From: Tessaracoccus bendigoensis DSM 12906
GTDB taxonomy: Bacteria; Actinomycetota; Actinomycetes; Propionibacteriales; Propionibacteriaceae
Assembly (NCBI RefSeq): GCF_900141915.1
Contig: NZ_FQZG01000018.1
Coordinates: forward strand, 1-62,198
DNA: 62,198 nucleotides
Direction: 5' to 3'
The position numbers and the translations under genes are program-made. Of the stretch, positions 18,161 to 27,706 are shown one piece after another; the stretch's first letter is position 1; every line of letters starts with the position of its first letter. The notes under the pieces are model-generated. The model saw only the letters and a program-made list of their open reading frames with translations, did no database searches and had not been told where the DNA came from.

Positions 18161-18924
18161 CAGGTCGCCCCAGGACGCTGCGTGCCGTTACCCTGGCCCG
18201 TACCCCACGGTGACGGCGGTTGCTGCCCGTTCGACTGCGGTGGCCCCTGCCACTGTGGTTGCGGAAGCTCCTGCTGCGGCGGTGCGGGCGCAGGGCGCAC
18301 CTTCAACCCGAACGGGAGCACCAGCACCGAGACGTAGGCCGTGATCAGCGCCACGAGCGCGACCCAGCCACCCGGCCCGATGTAGACGGTGATTTCGGCG
18401 CCGGAGCGGGCCTCGTCGACGAAGAGCCCGGCAGGGCCGAACAGGTAGGTCGACGCTGCAAGGATGCCCCCGATGACTGCGACGAGGATCCCGGTGGCCA
18501 GCGCGACCGGCACCCCGCCGCGGAACAGCAACCCGATCGAGCTGAGCAGCAGGCCGAGGGCCAGCACCCAGATCAGGATGGCGATCACGACCACCTCGTT
18601 CGGCGAGTATACGAACGGCTGCCCGTCAGCTCCGGTGCCGCTGACCCAGGGCAGCCAGATCGAGACCAGCACCATGAGGCCGGCCACGAACAGCATGACC
18701 ATCGAATAGCGGGCCGGGCCGGTGTTTCGGGGCTCCCCCGACGGCTGGTTCTTGAGGAAGAGCAACCCGAACCACGGCAGGAAGAACGCCGGCAGCAGGC
18801 CGTGCCACCAGGGTCGGCCCGAGCGCCGAGACAGCGCGATCCCGAACATCGCGGACGGCACCGCGTTGATCAGGTAGAAGATCACCACCGCGGTGAAAAA
18901 GTGTGCATTCAACCAGTCAGTCAT
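18157..18924 (-). CDS. Five-helix membrane protein with Pro/Gln/Trp tail
   Basis: A 255-aa protein with about five transmembrane helices (for example FFTAVVIFYLINAVPSAMFGIAL, YSMVMLFVAGLMVLVSIWLPWV and VVVIAILIWVLALGLLLSSIGLLF). It ends in a low-complexity tail rich in Pro, Gln, Gly and Trp (PQWQGPPQ to the PGATW end). The tail resembles those of the vWA membrane protein (DPWAGGG repeats) and the N-terminus of the first operon protein, hinting at a shared docking mode. It lies 12 bases downstream of the preceding gene and overlaps the Fn3-like gene by four bases. I know of no named family. Confidence 0.65.
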   Translation of the reverse strand: MTDWLNAHFFTAVVIFYLINAVPSAMFGIALSRRSGRPWWHGLLPAFFLPWFGLLFLKNQPSGEPRNTGPARYSMVMLFVAGLMVLVSIWLPWVSGTGADGQPFVYSPNEVVVIAILIWVLALGLLLSSIGLLFRGGVPVALATGILVAVIGGILAASTYLFGPAGLFVDEARSGAEITVYIGPGGWVALVALITAYVSVLVLPFGLKVRPAPAPPQQELPQPQWQGPPQSNGQQPPSPWGTGQGNGTQRPGATW

Positions 18925-18936
18925 GGCTTTCTCCCC

Positions 18937-21567
18937 CTACACGAAGCCGTCGGTCGACGGTCGGACCGGCACCGGACCATCATCGGGCGCGGGCGCCCCG
19001 GCGAACTGCCTGGCAGCGAAGGCGCCGCCGACCTGCACCACCACCAGTGCGACGTCGAGGCCGGTGGCCTCCTCCTGTGCCATGGTCTCACTCACCTGTC
19101 GGATGTCGACGACACCGCCTGCCGGGTTGAACATGCCTGGCTGGAATGAGCCGAGCACGCCAGATCGGTCGAGCCCCTCGATGAAGTCGGTGCGTGACAC
19201 CTCGTGCGGCCGTCCGAGCGAGTCACGCACCATGACGCGGCTGAGGAGACGGTCCCTGGCCGCGTCGTCGCTGCGGGTGAGCTGCACGATCCGCTGCGCC
19301 GTCTCCGGCGGCAGGGGCCGGGTGGCGGAGGCTTCGGCGAGCGCGATGCTCCACCTGGTCAGCACCGGGACGCCGTCGATTGCCGGATCGTTGCCTAACA
19401 GATTCGGATCCTGTTGCAGCAGGTGGCGCAGGTTCCCCAGGCTGGGCGGCAGGTTCGCCTTGTTGGCGCTCCAGGCTTCTGAGAGCCACCCGACCCTGAA
19501 CAGTTCCCCGCGCCAACGGTTCGCGACCTCCTCGACCGCCTCCCCGTCCGGCACCGCGACCCCGACCGCTAGGTTGAGGGGCATGCCTTGGCCGATGTGC
19601 AGGCGGCGTTCGGCCGAGGCCCCGGCGTGCCCCAGGGGGGCATGGATGAAGGCCCCGAACACCCTCGACCAGTCGAGATACTGCCGGTAAGCGCGGCTTA
19701 TGCGCCGCAGATCCTCCAGCGCCTCGAGTCGGTGCCTGGTGGCATCCTCAAGCTCGGTGGTCGCCGCCCGGAGCCGGTTCAGCCAGGCGTACAACCTGGC
19801 CGAGGCCTTGACGTGCATCCAGGCGCCCACCCCGGCCCAACCGACGATGACCAGCATCGTCGTGAGGATCAGCCAGGGCCACGCGAACACGGAAAGCGCT
19901 CCGAGCGCCGCGAAGATCGCGAGCAGGGACACGGCCACCGCCGACATCACCCGCACGTTGCTTGCCAGGCGGTCCTGGTCTTCCTGGATGGCCTCCGGCG
20001 CAGGCGGCTGCGCGCTGAGCCGCTCCACGAGGGCCGTGAGGTCCTGCACCTCGGCGATCGTCGCCCGGTGCGCGTCTCCCAACCGGCGTCCGATGTGGCC
20101 CGAATAGGAGCCCCGCACCCGGGTGGCCCACTCGCGTAGCCGGTTCCGCTCGGTGCTGATGGCCTGCGCGAGATGCGGCTGGGCCTGCGCGAGGTGGTCG
20201 AGCCGCTCGAACAGCCGTCCGACGGCGATGTCGTCGCCCGCCTCGATCCGCCAGTTCGGGAGGAATGCGGCCAGGTTCGCGGGCAGGGTGAAGGCGTCGG
20301 AAGGGTCGGTGCCGACCCGGTCGGTCGTGCTGATCACCGCCCGCTGCGAACCGAGCGTCCACGGCGGCAGCTCCGGGGAGCGGTGTCCGCCGTCGAGGAG
20401 GGTGAGGCCGCCGGCGACGAAATCCTCCCAGAGCTGCGGCTTCTGCGGGACGGGTTCGAGCTCACCGCTCACGACCGTCCGCCGGAGGACCGAGTCGAGC
20501 GACTGCTCATACTCGGCCCAGGTGGCCGATGAGCCGTCTGCCCTCACGCCGCGCACCACGACGGCGAACCCCGAGTCCGCGCCTCCGAAGACCGCGTTCT
20601 GCACGGCACCCGCGGCGACTTGCGAAACGGAACGGTCGAAGGCGTCGAGCGCGTTCTTCGGGGCGTTGGCGAGGGCCGAAGCGGCGAAAGAGACAAACCG
20701 CTTCACTGCCTCCCACGCACCGATCTTCTGCTGTGGGGGCGGCGGGGTGCGGTGCCGGACGCGCGGCATGACGTCGGCGTGCTTGCCGAGCAGTTGTTCG
20801 GCCATCGCGACGGCTTTGGCGGCCTCGTCGTCGATCGACCGGGCGTAGCTGTTGTCCACGCGGGGCGTCGGATAACGGTCGTGTACCGAGACGAGGTGCG
20901 CGGCCAGCGCGTCCTGCACCGAACCCGACGACAGCGAGCGGCTGAACGCACGCACCGGCACGATCAGGCCGCCGCTGGGGGCCTGCCGGTCGTCGAATGG
21001 GGCCTTCTCCTGCCCAGGCCACAGCGCGGTGAGGGAGCAGAGCGTGCCGGTCAGGAGCAGCAGCCAGCGCGGGTCGTCGAGCGAGCGGGTCACTGGCGCC
21101 GACCCTTGCGAGGGTGCCACTGACTCCTCGGGTGAGATCGCCAGGTTGTTCCAGCCAAACAAGGTGAGCGCCCTGGTCGACCATTCGGCTCCCGGGCTGC
21201 CTGCCGACACGTTGAGCTGCACGGTGGGAGCGTCGGGCACGCTCTGCCTGACGGCCTCCAGCACCCCGGCGGCCTGCCGCTGGTCGACGGCGGTGGCGTC
21301 CTCGTCGACCACGCCGACCACCACGACCCTGATCCGCGTGACCCTGGTGTGCGCCAGATCCTGCTGCAACGCGACGGTGTCGACGCCGTCGCCCCCGAGC
21401 ACGGCGGCAGGGATCGTCGGGTCGTCGGCCCGGACCGAATCGAGGTCGACGATGCGGCAGGGGCTGACCAACCCCTGCACCGTCCAGTCGTGCAGCACCG
21501 CCTGCAGCGCGACGGCCACCGGCCGCCGCGCCGCGATCACAACAACGTCAGACCCAGACCACGTCAT
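18937..21567 (-). CDS. Large membrane-anchored protein of the GTPase/tubulin operon
   Basis: An 876-aa protein of no recognised family. The N-terminal third has alternating strands and helices. A helical region (about 480-545) then leads into two adjacent transmembrane helices (roughly 545-600, VMSAVAVSLLAIFAALGAL and PWLILTTMLVIVGWAGVGAW). An Arg/Glu-rich coiled-coil-like stretch follows (LNRLRAATTELEDATRHRLEALEDLRR) and then a large soluble C-terminus. This topology would place both soluble parts on the same face. The gene overlaps the tubulin-like gene by 20 bases (21548-21567), which argues for coupled expression and physical partnership with it. Confidence 0.65.
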   Translation of the reverse strand: MTWSGSDVVVIAARRPVAVALQAVLHDWTVQGLVSPCRIVDLDSVRADDPTIPAAVLGGDGVDTVALQQDLAHTRVTRIRVVVVGVVDEDATAVDQRQAAGVLEAVRQSVPDAPTVQLNVSAGSPGAEWSTRALTLFGWNNLAISPEESVAPSQGSAPVTRSLDDPRWLLLLTGTLCSLTALWPGQEKAPFDDRQAPSGGLIVPVRAFSRSLSSGSVQDALAAHLVSVHDRYPTPRVDNSYARSIDDEAAKAVAMAEQLLGKHADVMPRVRHRTPPPPQQKIGAWEAVKRFVSFAASALANAPKNALDAFDRSVSQVAAGAVQNAVFGGADSGFAVVVRGVRADGSSATWAEYEQSLDSVLRRTVVSGELEPVPQKPQLWEDFVAGGLTLLDGGHRSPELPPWTLGSQRAVISTTDRVGTDPSDAFTLPANLAAFLPNWRIEAGDDIAVGRLFERLDHLAQAQPHLAQAISTERNRLREWATRVRGSYSGHIGRRLGDAHRATIAEVQDLTALVERLSAQPPAPEAIQEDQDRLASNVRVMSAVAVSLLAIFAALGALSVFAWPWLILTTMLVIVGWAGVGAWMHVKASARLYAWLNRLRAATTELEDATRHRLEALEDLRRISRAYRQYLDWSRVFGAFIHAPLGHAGASAERRLHIGQGMPLNLAVGVAVPDGEAVEEVANRWRGELFRVGWLSEAWSANKANLPPSLGNLRHLLQQDPNLLGNDPAIDGVPVLTRWSIALAEASATRPLPPETAQRIVQLTRSDDAARDRLLSRVMVRDSLGRPHEVSRTDFIEGLDRSGVLGSFQPGMFNPAGGVVDIRQVSETMAQEEATGLDVALVVVQVGGAFAARQFAGAPAPDDGPVPVRPSTDGFV

Positions 21568-24500
21568 GCTTGACTCCCTGATCGTCCACCCCTGCCGCCT
21601 GCGCCAGCTGCTTCAGCCGGTCGAGCGCCGGCAACGCCAGCGGCGCGAGCTCGGAGAACAGCGACATGCGGCGCATGCCGTCGACGTCGAGCCTGAGCTG
21701 CAGCGCCCTGACGGTGGCTTCGTCGCCTCCCCATTCGGCGGCCAGCATCCCCTTGAGCCCGTCGATCCAGTTGCAGGTCGCCTCGACCCTCGCCGCCGCC
21801 GTGTCGGCCGGGGTGGCGCCCGCGGGCACCGAGGTCAGCACCTGTGAAAGCCCGTCGCCTTCAAGGGTGACCCCTCCGAGGGTGAACGGCTGGTCATAGA
21901 ATGCCGCGTGCAGCAGCGTCGTGCCGTTCAGGCTCTGGTCGGGCTTGGACTGCTCGTTGCTGTCGGCACCGTCGATCAGCAGCCGCAGCCCCTCGTAGGG
22001 GGCCAGCGGAGTCAGGTCCGGGTCGCCGACGCAGGCGACGAACGCCCGGGTGTGGCTCATCAGGACCCCCGCGAGCACGTCGTGTGGGGTGCGGATGGCG
22101 GTCTCCTCCGAGGTGAGCAGGTCCCCGAAGCGGACCCATCCACGCGGGGTGCGCACCTCGGCCGTGCCGTAGGCGTCCTGCCGGACGAGCCCGACCAGGC
22201 GCCCGAGATACCAGCCAGCGATGATCGTCTTGGCCTCCTCGGTCGACATCCCGAGCGCCGCGTAGAGGGGCCGGGTGCGCTTCCACTGCCACAGGTCCCG
22301 CTGCGCGGTGATGGGGGACGCGGCCCAGCGCGCGTTGATCGGTTCGAGCAGCGACGTGAAGCACATCGGCGAGACCTTCTGGTACGAGCCGAACACGTTG
22401 ACCTTGCCAGCCGTCGACAACGCCCCGGACAGGGCCGTCTTGAAGTTGTCGATCGACGTGGACTCCAACTCGGGTTTGCCGCCAAGCTGGCTGACGACCT
22501 GGTCGGCGACCGGATGCGTCGCCTCGAGCGGGATCTCGGAGAACGAGTACACGAACCGGACATCCACGCCGTGGAGCCGCTTTGCCATGTCGATGTCGAC
22601 ACCGACGACGGGGCGGGCCTTGTCCATGGTCTCGATCAGCTTGGCGGCGAACCCGTCGTGACGCAGCTGCCGGTCGATCGGCGTGACCGCCGGGTCGTCG
22701 AGATAGTCGGAGATGGAGGCCCCGGCGAAGTTGGCGAACACGTCACCCACCGCCGCCAGGCGAAGGGTGGCGCGGCCGAGCAGGTCGACCGAGTCGAGCC
22801 GCAGCGAGTAGGAAGGCTTGGCCTCCGGGGTCGGGGTGCCGTCAGCCGCACGGTTGGGTAGCACCGAGGGTCGCCAATGGCTGACCTGCTGAAGCACGTC
22901 CTGCGCGACCTTCGAGCCGGTGGTCTCCCACCGCCCGGCGATCGCCTCCGCCCTGAGCTTGCCGAGGCCCTGCCGGTAGTCGGCGAACCCGCCGGCCGAC
23001 GACACGACGTCGCTGCGGAACTGCGCCGGAAAATCGTCGGCCGTCGTGAGCAGCACCTCATTCTCGGCATGGTTGAAACGCTGCGGCACCCGCTCGGTCT
23101 CATCCGGCCAATCCGCGTAGACCGCGGAGTTCAGCTGCGCGAGGCCTGCCCCGCCCGAATCCCTGGCGCGTTCGACCTCGAGCGTGTGGAGCGAGTCGTT
23201 GGCGGCCTTCTCAAGCCCGCCGAGGACGTCGGTGGCGAAGGCGCGCAGCACCCCGGCCCCGACCCGCGCGCCCTCCCTGCGCAACACGTTCTCCATCGCG
23301 CCCTGCAACGACCGGGCGGCCAACTGGCCCAGCGGATGCGTGAAGTCGACGGGCTTCTTGCCGAGCAGTTGCGCCTGCTGCCCGACGCCCGAGTCGAGCG
23401 CGACGGGGTCGGCGGCGTCGGCGGTCCGACCTGCCTCGGCCAGCTGGCCGATGATCTGGTCCGCGAGCATCCGCACCCTGGTCATCAGCTCGCGGCCGTA
23501 CGGCAGGCCGAAACCGGCCACCACGCGCAGGAACTCGGCCTTCACCGCCTCCTCGAGTTGGTAGGCCCACTGCTCACCCCAGGCGTAGGCGGCGTGCTGC
23601 AACTGGTAGCGGGCCTGTTCGCGCAGCGCCCCCACCGATGAGGCGACGGTGCTGACCCACTGGGCGGCCGGCGCCGAGCCGGAGTTGCCCATCATCGCGA
23701 CCCCCGGCGCCGCCGCGTCGCGCGCCGCAGCCTCCCAGTGCGGCCGCGGGAAGGCGACCGACTGGAACCAGTCGGGGACCGGTTGCCCGAGCTGCGGTAG
23801 CCCAATTGCCACGAGTGAGGAGCCGATCTGGTTGTCCATCAGCATCCGGAGCTGGTCGTTTCCGGGCAGTTGGCTTGTCGGGTTCAGGTGCCCTTCCACC
23901 AGGTGGTCCGACGCGGTGCGCGACAGGCGCTGCGCGGCATAGTCGAGGTAGCGGTCGCGGCCGAGTGACAGGCTCGCGAACCCGAGCGACCCGAACGGCA
24001 GCGCGCGGCGGTCCGCACGCCAACCGAACCGGTTGGTCGTGGAGTCCAGCCACTGGGGGTTGCCGAGCATGAAGTCGACATACTGGCTGGTGGCTGCCTC
24101 GGACATCATGGTGCCGGCCAGCGCGCGGGCGATCCCGCGGTAGACGCCGTCGGAGGAGCCGTCGCCGAAGAAGGCACCGTCGCCGCCGATGCGCCGTCCG
24201 ATCGGGAACACCCGTCCGAACGGCGGGTTGCCCGACGTGAACGGCACGCCCAACCGCTGGTAGGTCTCGCGGTCGAACGGCTCACTCAACCTGGTGATGG
24301 CCCCCAGGATCTCCGGCATGGCGCCCATCGCGTTGCCTTCGACGTTGGCGCGCTGGCCCGCGGTCAGTTCCGCGAACACGTCCGCGGTGAACATGAAACA
24401 GCCGATGTTCTGCGGCTTGACGCCAGGCAGCGAACCGAGCACGCGGCACACGTCGAGGAACATCGAGGCGCCGGAGCCTCCTGCCATCGAGCCGACCACG

Positions 24501-25009
24501 ATCGGGATGATCACGTTGCTGGTCTGTTCCTTGCGGGGGATGTCGCCCCAGGCGTTGGGCGCGACCGCCCGCGCCTGCGATGCGACCAGCGTCTCGTGCA
24601 GCGTGGTCAGGCGCGGCAGCGTGAGCATGCGGCCGACGGCCCGGTACTGGCCGGCCCCGTTGTTGACGGGGATGCCGTTGGCCGTCTCCCTGTCGCGGGG
24701 CGCCCAGCCCATCAGTGGGGCGAAGTTGTTCCCCTTGGAACCGAGCTGCGCCTCGACTGCGTTGGCGGTGGCGAGGTAGGTGTTGGTCGGCGACGAGAAC
24801 GACACGTACTGGCCGCCCAGGTCGCGGATGCTGCCGAGCGGCGCCGGCCCCTTGTCCGGGTCGACCGGCACGTCGATGTGTACGAACTGCCAGGCGTCCG
24901 GGAGGGAAGTGATGCCGCGGGCGCGCAGGTCGGCCCTCAACTGGTCGATCAGCAGTCGAACGGTGCGGCCGCCGGAGCCGCCGCAGCCGACAATCAGGAA
25001 CCTACGCAC
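21548..25009 (-). CDS. Tubulin/FtsZ-like GTPase (Tubulin_2-type), 1153 aa
   Basis: The N-terminus MRRFLIVGCGGSGGRTVRLLIDQL is the nucleotide-binding start of tubulin/FtsZ-like folds. The T4-type glycine loop GSMAGGSGA (about 173-181) follows at the right distance and is followed by a helix. At 1153 aa it is far longer than FtsZ (about 400 aa). The remainder, mostly helical, resembles the large tubulin-like proteins found beside vWA genes in actinobacteria. It may polymerise, or act as a GTP-dependent switch in a membrane complex with the vWA protein; neither is shown. Translation starts at GTG, 33 bases after the preceding stop codon. Confidence 0.8.
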   Translation of the reverse strand: MRRFLIVGCGGSGGRTVRLLIDQLRADLRARGITSLPDAWQFVHIDVPVDPDKGPAPLGSIRDLGGQYVSFSSPTNTYLATANAVEAQLGSKGNNFAPLMGWAPRDRETANGIPVNNGAGQYRAVGRMLTLPRLTTLHETLVASQARAVAPNAWGDIPRKEQTSNVIIPIVVGSMAGGSGASMFLDVCRVLGSLPGVKPQNIGCFMFTADVFAELTAGQRANVEGNAMGAMPEILGAITRLSEPFDRETYQRLGVPFTSGNPPFGRVFPIGRRIGGDGAFFGDGSSDGVYRGIARALAGTMMSEAATSQYVDFMLGNPQWLDSTTNRFGWRADRRALPFGSLGFASLSLGRDRYLDYAAQRLSRTASDHLVEGHLNPTSQLPGNDQLRMLMDNQIGSSLVAIGLPQLGQPVPDWFQSVAFPRPHWEAAARDAAAPGVAMMGNSGSAPAAQWVSTVASSVGALREQARYQLQHAAYAWGEQWAYQLEEAVKAEFLRVVAGFGLPYGRELMTRVRMLADQIIGQLAEAGRTADAADPVALDSGVGQQAQLLGKKPVDFTHPLGQLAARSLQGAMENVLRREGARVGAGVLRAFATDVLGGLEKAANDSLHTLEVERARDSGGAGLAQLNSAVYADWPDETERVPQRFNHAENEVLLTTADDFPAQFRSDVVSSAGGFADYRQGLGKLRAEAIAGRWETTGSKVAQDVLQQVSHWRPSVLPNRAADGTPTPEAKPSYSLRLDSVDLLGRATLRLAAVGDVFANFAGASISDYLDDPAVTPIDRQLRHDGFAAKLIETMDKARPVVGVDIDMAKRLHGVDVRFVYSFSEIPLEATHPVADQVVSQLGGKPELESTSIDNFKTALSGALSTAGKVNVFGSYQKVSPMCFTSLLEPINARWAASPITAQRDLWQWKRTRPLYAALGMSTEEAKTIIAGWYLGRLVGLVRQDAYGTAEVRTPRGWVRFGDLLTSEETAIRTPHDVLAGVLMSHTRAFVACVGDPDLTPLAPYEGLRLLIDGADSNEQSKPDQSLNGTTLLHAAFYDQPFTLGGVTLEGDGLSQVLTSVPAGATPADTAAARVEATCNWIDGLKGMLAAEWGGDEATVRALQLRLDVDGMRRMSLFSELAPLALPALDRLKQLAQAAGVDDQGVKHDVVWV

Positions 25010-25042
25010 AGGTGCTTCTCCTCGTTCGGATGTACTGGTCGA

Positions 25043-27706
25043 TCACCAGGAGTTGGGCCCACCGGTCGGGCGCTGCCCACCGGGAGGATTCGCCCACGGA
25101 TCGTTGACGGTCGGGTTCGTCGGTTGGGCCCACTGGTCGCCGGTCGGCGCCGAGGCACCGCCGCCCGCCCACGGATCGGCTGCGGGCGTCGGGGTGCCAC
25201 CACCCCCTGCCCACGGGTCGGCAGAGGGCGCACCCTGCTCGGGCGGCAGGCCCGCACGCAGCTTGGCGACGGCGGTTCGGATGTTGGCCCGCACGTCCTC
25301 GAGCAGCTCGCTGAAGCCCGGGGAGCCTGGCGCGGTGAACACCGTCACCTCGACCGCACCGCCGACGGGGCGCTGCGGGTCGAGCGCGACCATCCAGTTG
25401 CCCTGCACCGCGAGCGGCAGCCTGGCGTTACCGCCGACCGACTGCAGACTCGTGCGGCCGCCTGCCGAGGGCCCTGGGGTGTCCACGACGACGTAGCCGG
25501 GCTCGGTCGGGGCCGCCCCCATCTTCGCCTTGAGGGTCTTTCCTGCGACGGTGACCTCACGGCGGTTGTTGGTCAGGTGCGCCACCGTCAGGTTTGCAAC
25601 GTTCAACGGGACACCGTTGTCGGTGAAGGCGTGCGCGTCGTCGACCGGGCCGTAGGCGCTGCCCGCCAGAACGGCGGTGCCTGGGATCTTCGAGGTGAGG
25701 AACTTCACCAGGTAGAGGATCGCGACGGGGATCGCGACCCCGAGCAGCGTGATGAGGATCAGTGTCGACCACAGCACCGGCTGCGAAGCGGGGCGGCTCT
25801 GGCTGAGGTCGAAGGCGAGGTCTGCGACGACGGGCTCAGCGGACGAATCCGCCGCGGCCAGCGTCACCCTCGTCGACCCGATGAACGAGCCGTTGCCGAG
25901 GCCACCGGGGTCGAGCGTCAACTCCAGGCTGCCGGAGGTACACGACGCGCGGTCGGTCGCCGGTGAGGTGAGCTTGGCGTCGCCGAGGCCCTCGGGGTAG
26001 CCGGTGAACCTGGTCTCGTCGGACAGCCAGGCGCAGCCCGCACCTTCGAGGGGGACCTGGATGGTGACCGGGTCGGCGGTTTCGGTGTGGCCGAAGCTGA
26101 CCTTGTCCGGCAGGGTCGGGAAGTCGGCTGGGGGCAGGATGTTCAGCGGGATCGACGCGTGCCTGGGTTCGAGCCGGGTACCGGGGATCGTCGTGCCACC
26201 CTCCTCCCACGACTGGGTCGTGACGTCGAGGGTCAGCACCAGTTCTGCAACCCCCGGGTTGAACCCGTCGAGGTCGAGCTCGATCGGGTCCTCCATGTCT
26301 GCCTTGACGAGGCCCGAGGCCAGCTGGGTCGTCTCCCCGCCGCTGATCAGCTTGACGCCGAGCACGGTCTGGTCCGAAAGGGTTGCGGGGTCGATGCGCT
26401 GTCCGAGTCGGTCGACGGTGCCGAGTTGGAGTTCGGCCGGGGCCTCCCCGATGCGCAGGTCGAGCTGATCCCGGTTGACCAGGACGGGCGAGATGTCGCC
26501 CTTCAGCGTGATCGAGGAGCGGGCCAGCTCGTCGCTCTGCTCGTCTGCGACGAACACGATGCCCCAAGGGCCGGCCCAGTTGTCGGGACTCTCGCGCGTG
26601 AGGTCGAGGGTCAGCACGCGCGGCGTGACCCATTCCCAGGTCAGCGTCGAGCCGCCGAGGTCGCGCTCCCCCGTGCCTTGCGTCAGCTCGATGTTCTCGC
26701 CGCTGCGGGTCTTGAGGTAGATGCGGGTGCCGTCGACCGGCGCCTTTGCGGTCGCATTGACCGCCCCGATGGAGCCGTCGAGGACGAAGGTTCGGGTGCC
26801 CTCAGGACACTCGGCGTCGACGCAGGGCTTGTTCTCTCCGCCTTCGCCGGTGTTGATGGCGGTGATGAAGTCGTAGATCAGGTCGTCGACCCCGGTCGCC
26901 ATGATGAACTCGCCGGGGGTCGGGGAGGTGTTCTCACCACAACCGGCCCCGGTGCTGATCCCCTGCATCAGCTCAAAGCTCTCGGGTGGGGAGTCGACCG
27001 CCAGCCCGATGCCGATCGTGATGATGTCGAGGGACCGCAGCTGGTCGGCCAGCCCTCCGGCGCGGCAGAGGTCGTTCCGGCCGGCGGTCAGGGCGGCGTC
27101 GATGTCGGCTTCCGTCCGCAGCCGGTTGTCCGGCACCCAGGCCTTCGGGCCTCCCCACTTCTGCATCTCGGAGTCGTTGGCTCGCTGGTTGAGGTTGAAC
27201 TCCCCGTCGGAGAACCACATCAGGAGGTTGCATGGCGTCTTCTGGTCCTGGGCGCGCGCCGAGAACTCCCTGCGCACCCCGTCCATCGCCGTCCAGTAGT
27301 CGGTGTCGACGCCGTCGATCTTGTTCGCGAACTGGTCGAGGTTGCCGTTGATGGTGCCGAGGTTGTCGGCGGTCAGCGGGGTCCAGCCGAGGGAGGGTTC
27401 GAAGGTGGTGCCGAAACCGGCGACGGCAACATCGACCTCGCCGGGCACGTCGGTCAGGGACTCGGCCAAGCGGGTGACGGTCGCCGAGGCCGCCTTCACG
27501 CGTCCGGCGTCAGGATCGGTGTTGAACAGCGAACCGGAAGTGTCGATCAGCATCAGGACGTTGCCTTGGCCACCACCGTTGATACAGGAGGCGAACCTCT
27601 CCACCGGCTGCAATTCCTCTGCGTGGGCCGGTGGCGCCCCGATGCCGCCGACGGCGACCAGAGCCCCGGCGACGGCCGCTCCGAACGCACCGCTCCAGCG
27701 CCTCAC
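25043..27706 (-). CDS. Exported, membrane-anchored vWA protein with DPWA-repeat tail
   Basis: An 887-aa protein with an N-terminal signal peptide (RRWSGAFGAAVAGALVAVGGIGA, then PPAHA and a cleavage site). A vWA domain follows with MIDAS DTSGS (55-59) and WFSDGEFN, then Ig-like beta domains. A single transmembrane helix comes next (VLWSTLILITLLGVAIPVAILYLV), and a cytoplasmic domain ending in repeated DPWAGGG-type motifs. The vWA domain would therefore face outside and the tail inside. I chose the GTG at 27706 because it overlaps the upstream stop (GTGA, 27703-27706) and gives a clean signal peptide. It is a likely sensor or adhesive component passing a signal to the tubulin/GTPase proteins. 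Confidence 0.75.
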   Translation of the reverse strand: MRRWSGAFGAAVAGALVAVGGIGAPPAHAEELQPVERFASCINGGGQGNVLMLIDTSGSLFNTDPDAGRVKAASATVTRLAESLTDVPGEVDVAVAGFGTTFEPSLGWTPLTADNLGTINGNLDQFANKIDGVDTDYWTAMDGVRREFSARAQDQKTPCNLLMWFSDGEFNLNQRANDSEMQKWGGPKAWVPDNRLRTEADIDAALTAGRNDLCRAGGLADQLRSLDIITIGIGLAVDSPPESFELMQGISTGAGCGENTSPTPGEFIMATGVDDLIYDFITAINTGEGGENKPCVDAECPEGTRTFVLDGSIGAVNATAKAPVDGTRIYLKTRSGENIELTQGTGERDLGGSTLTWEWVTPRVLTLDLTRESPDNWAGPWGIVFVADEQSDELARSSITLKGDISPVLVNRDQLDLRIGEAPAELQLGTVDRLGQRIDPATLSDQTVLGVKLISGGETTQLASGLVKADMEDPIELDLDGFNPGVAELVLTLDVTTQSWEEGGTTIPGTRLEPRHASIPLNILPPADFPTLPDKVSFGHTETADPVTIQVPLEGAGCAWLSDETRFTGYPEGLGDAKLTSPATDRASCTSGSLELTLDPGGLGNGSFIGSTRVTLAAADSSAEPVVADLAFDLSQSRPASQPVLWSTLILITLLGVAIPVAILYLVKFLTSKIPGTAVLAGSAYGPVDDAHAFTDNGVPLNVANLTVAHLTNNRREVTVAGKTLKAKMGAAPTEPGYVVVDTPGPSAGGRTSLQSVGGNARLPLAVQGNWMVALDPQRPVGGAVEVTVFTAPGSPGFSELLEDVRANIRTAVAKLRAGLPPEQGAPSADPWAGGGGTPTPAADPWAGGGASAPTGDQWAQPTNPTVNDPWANPPGGQRPTGGPNSW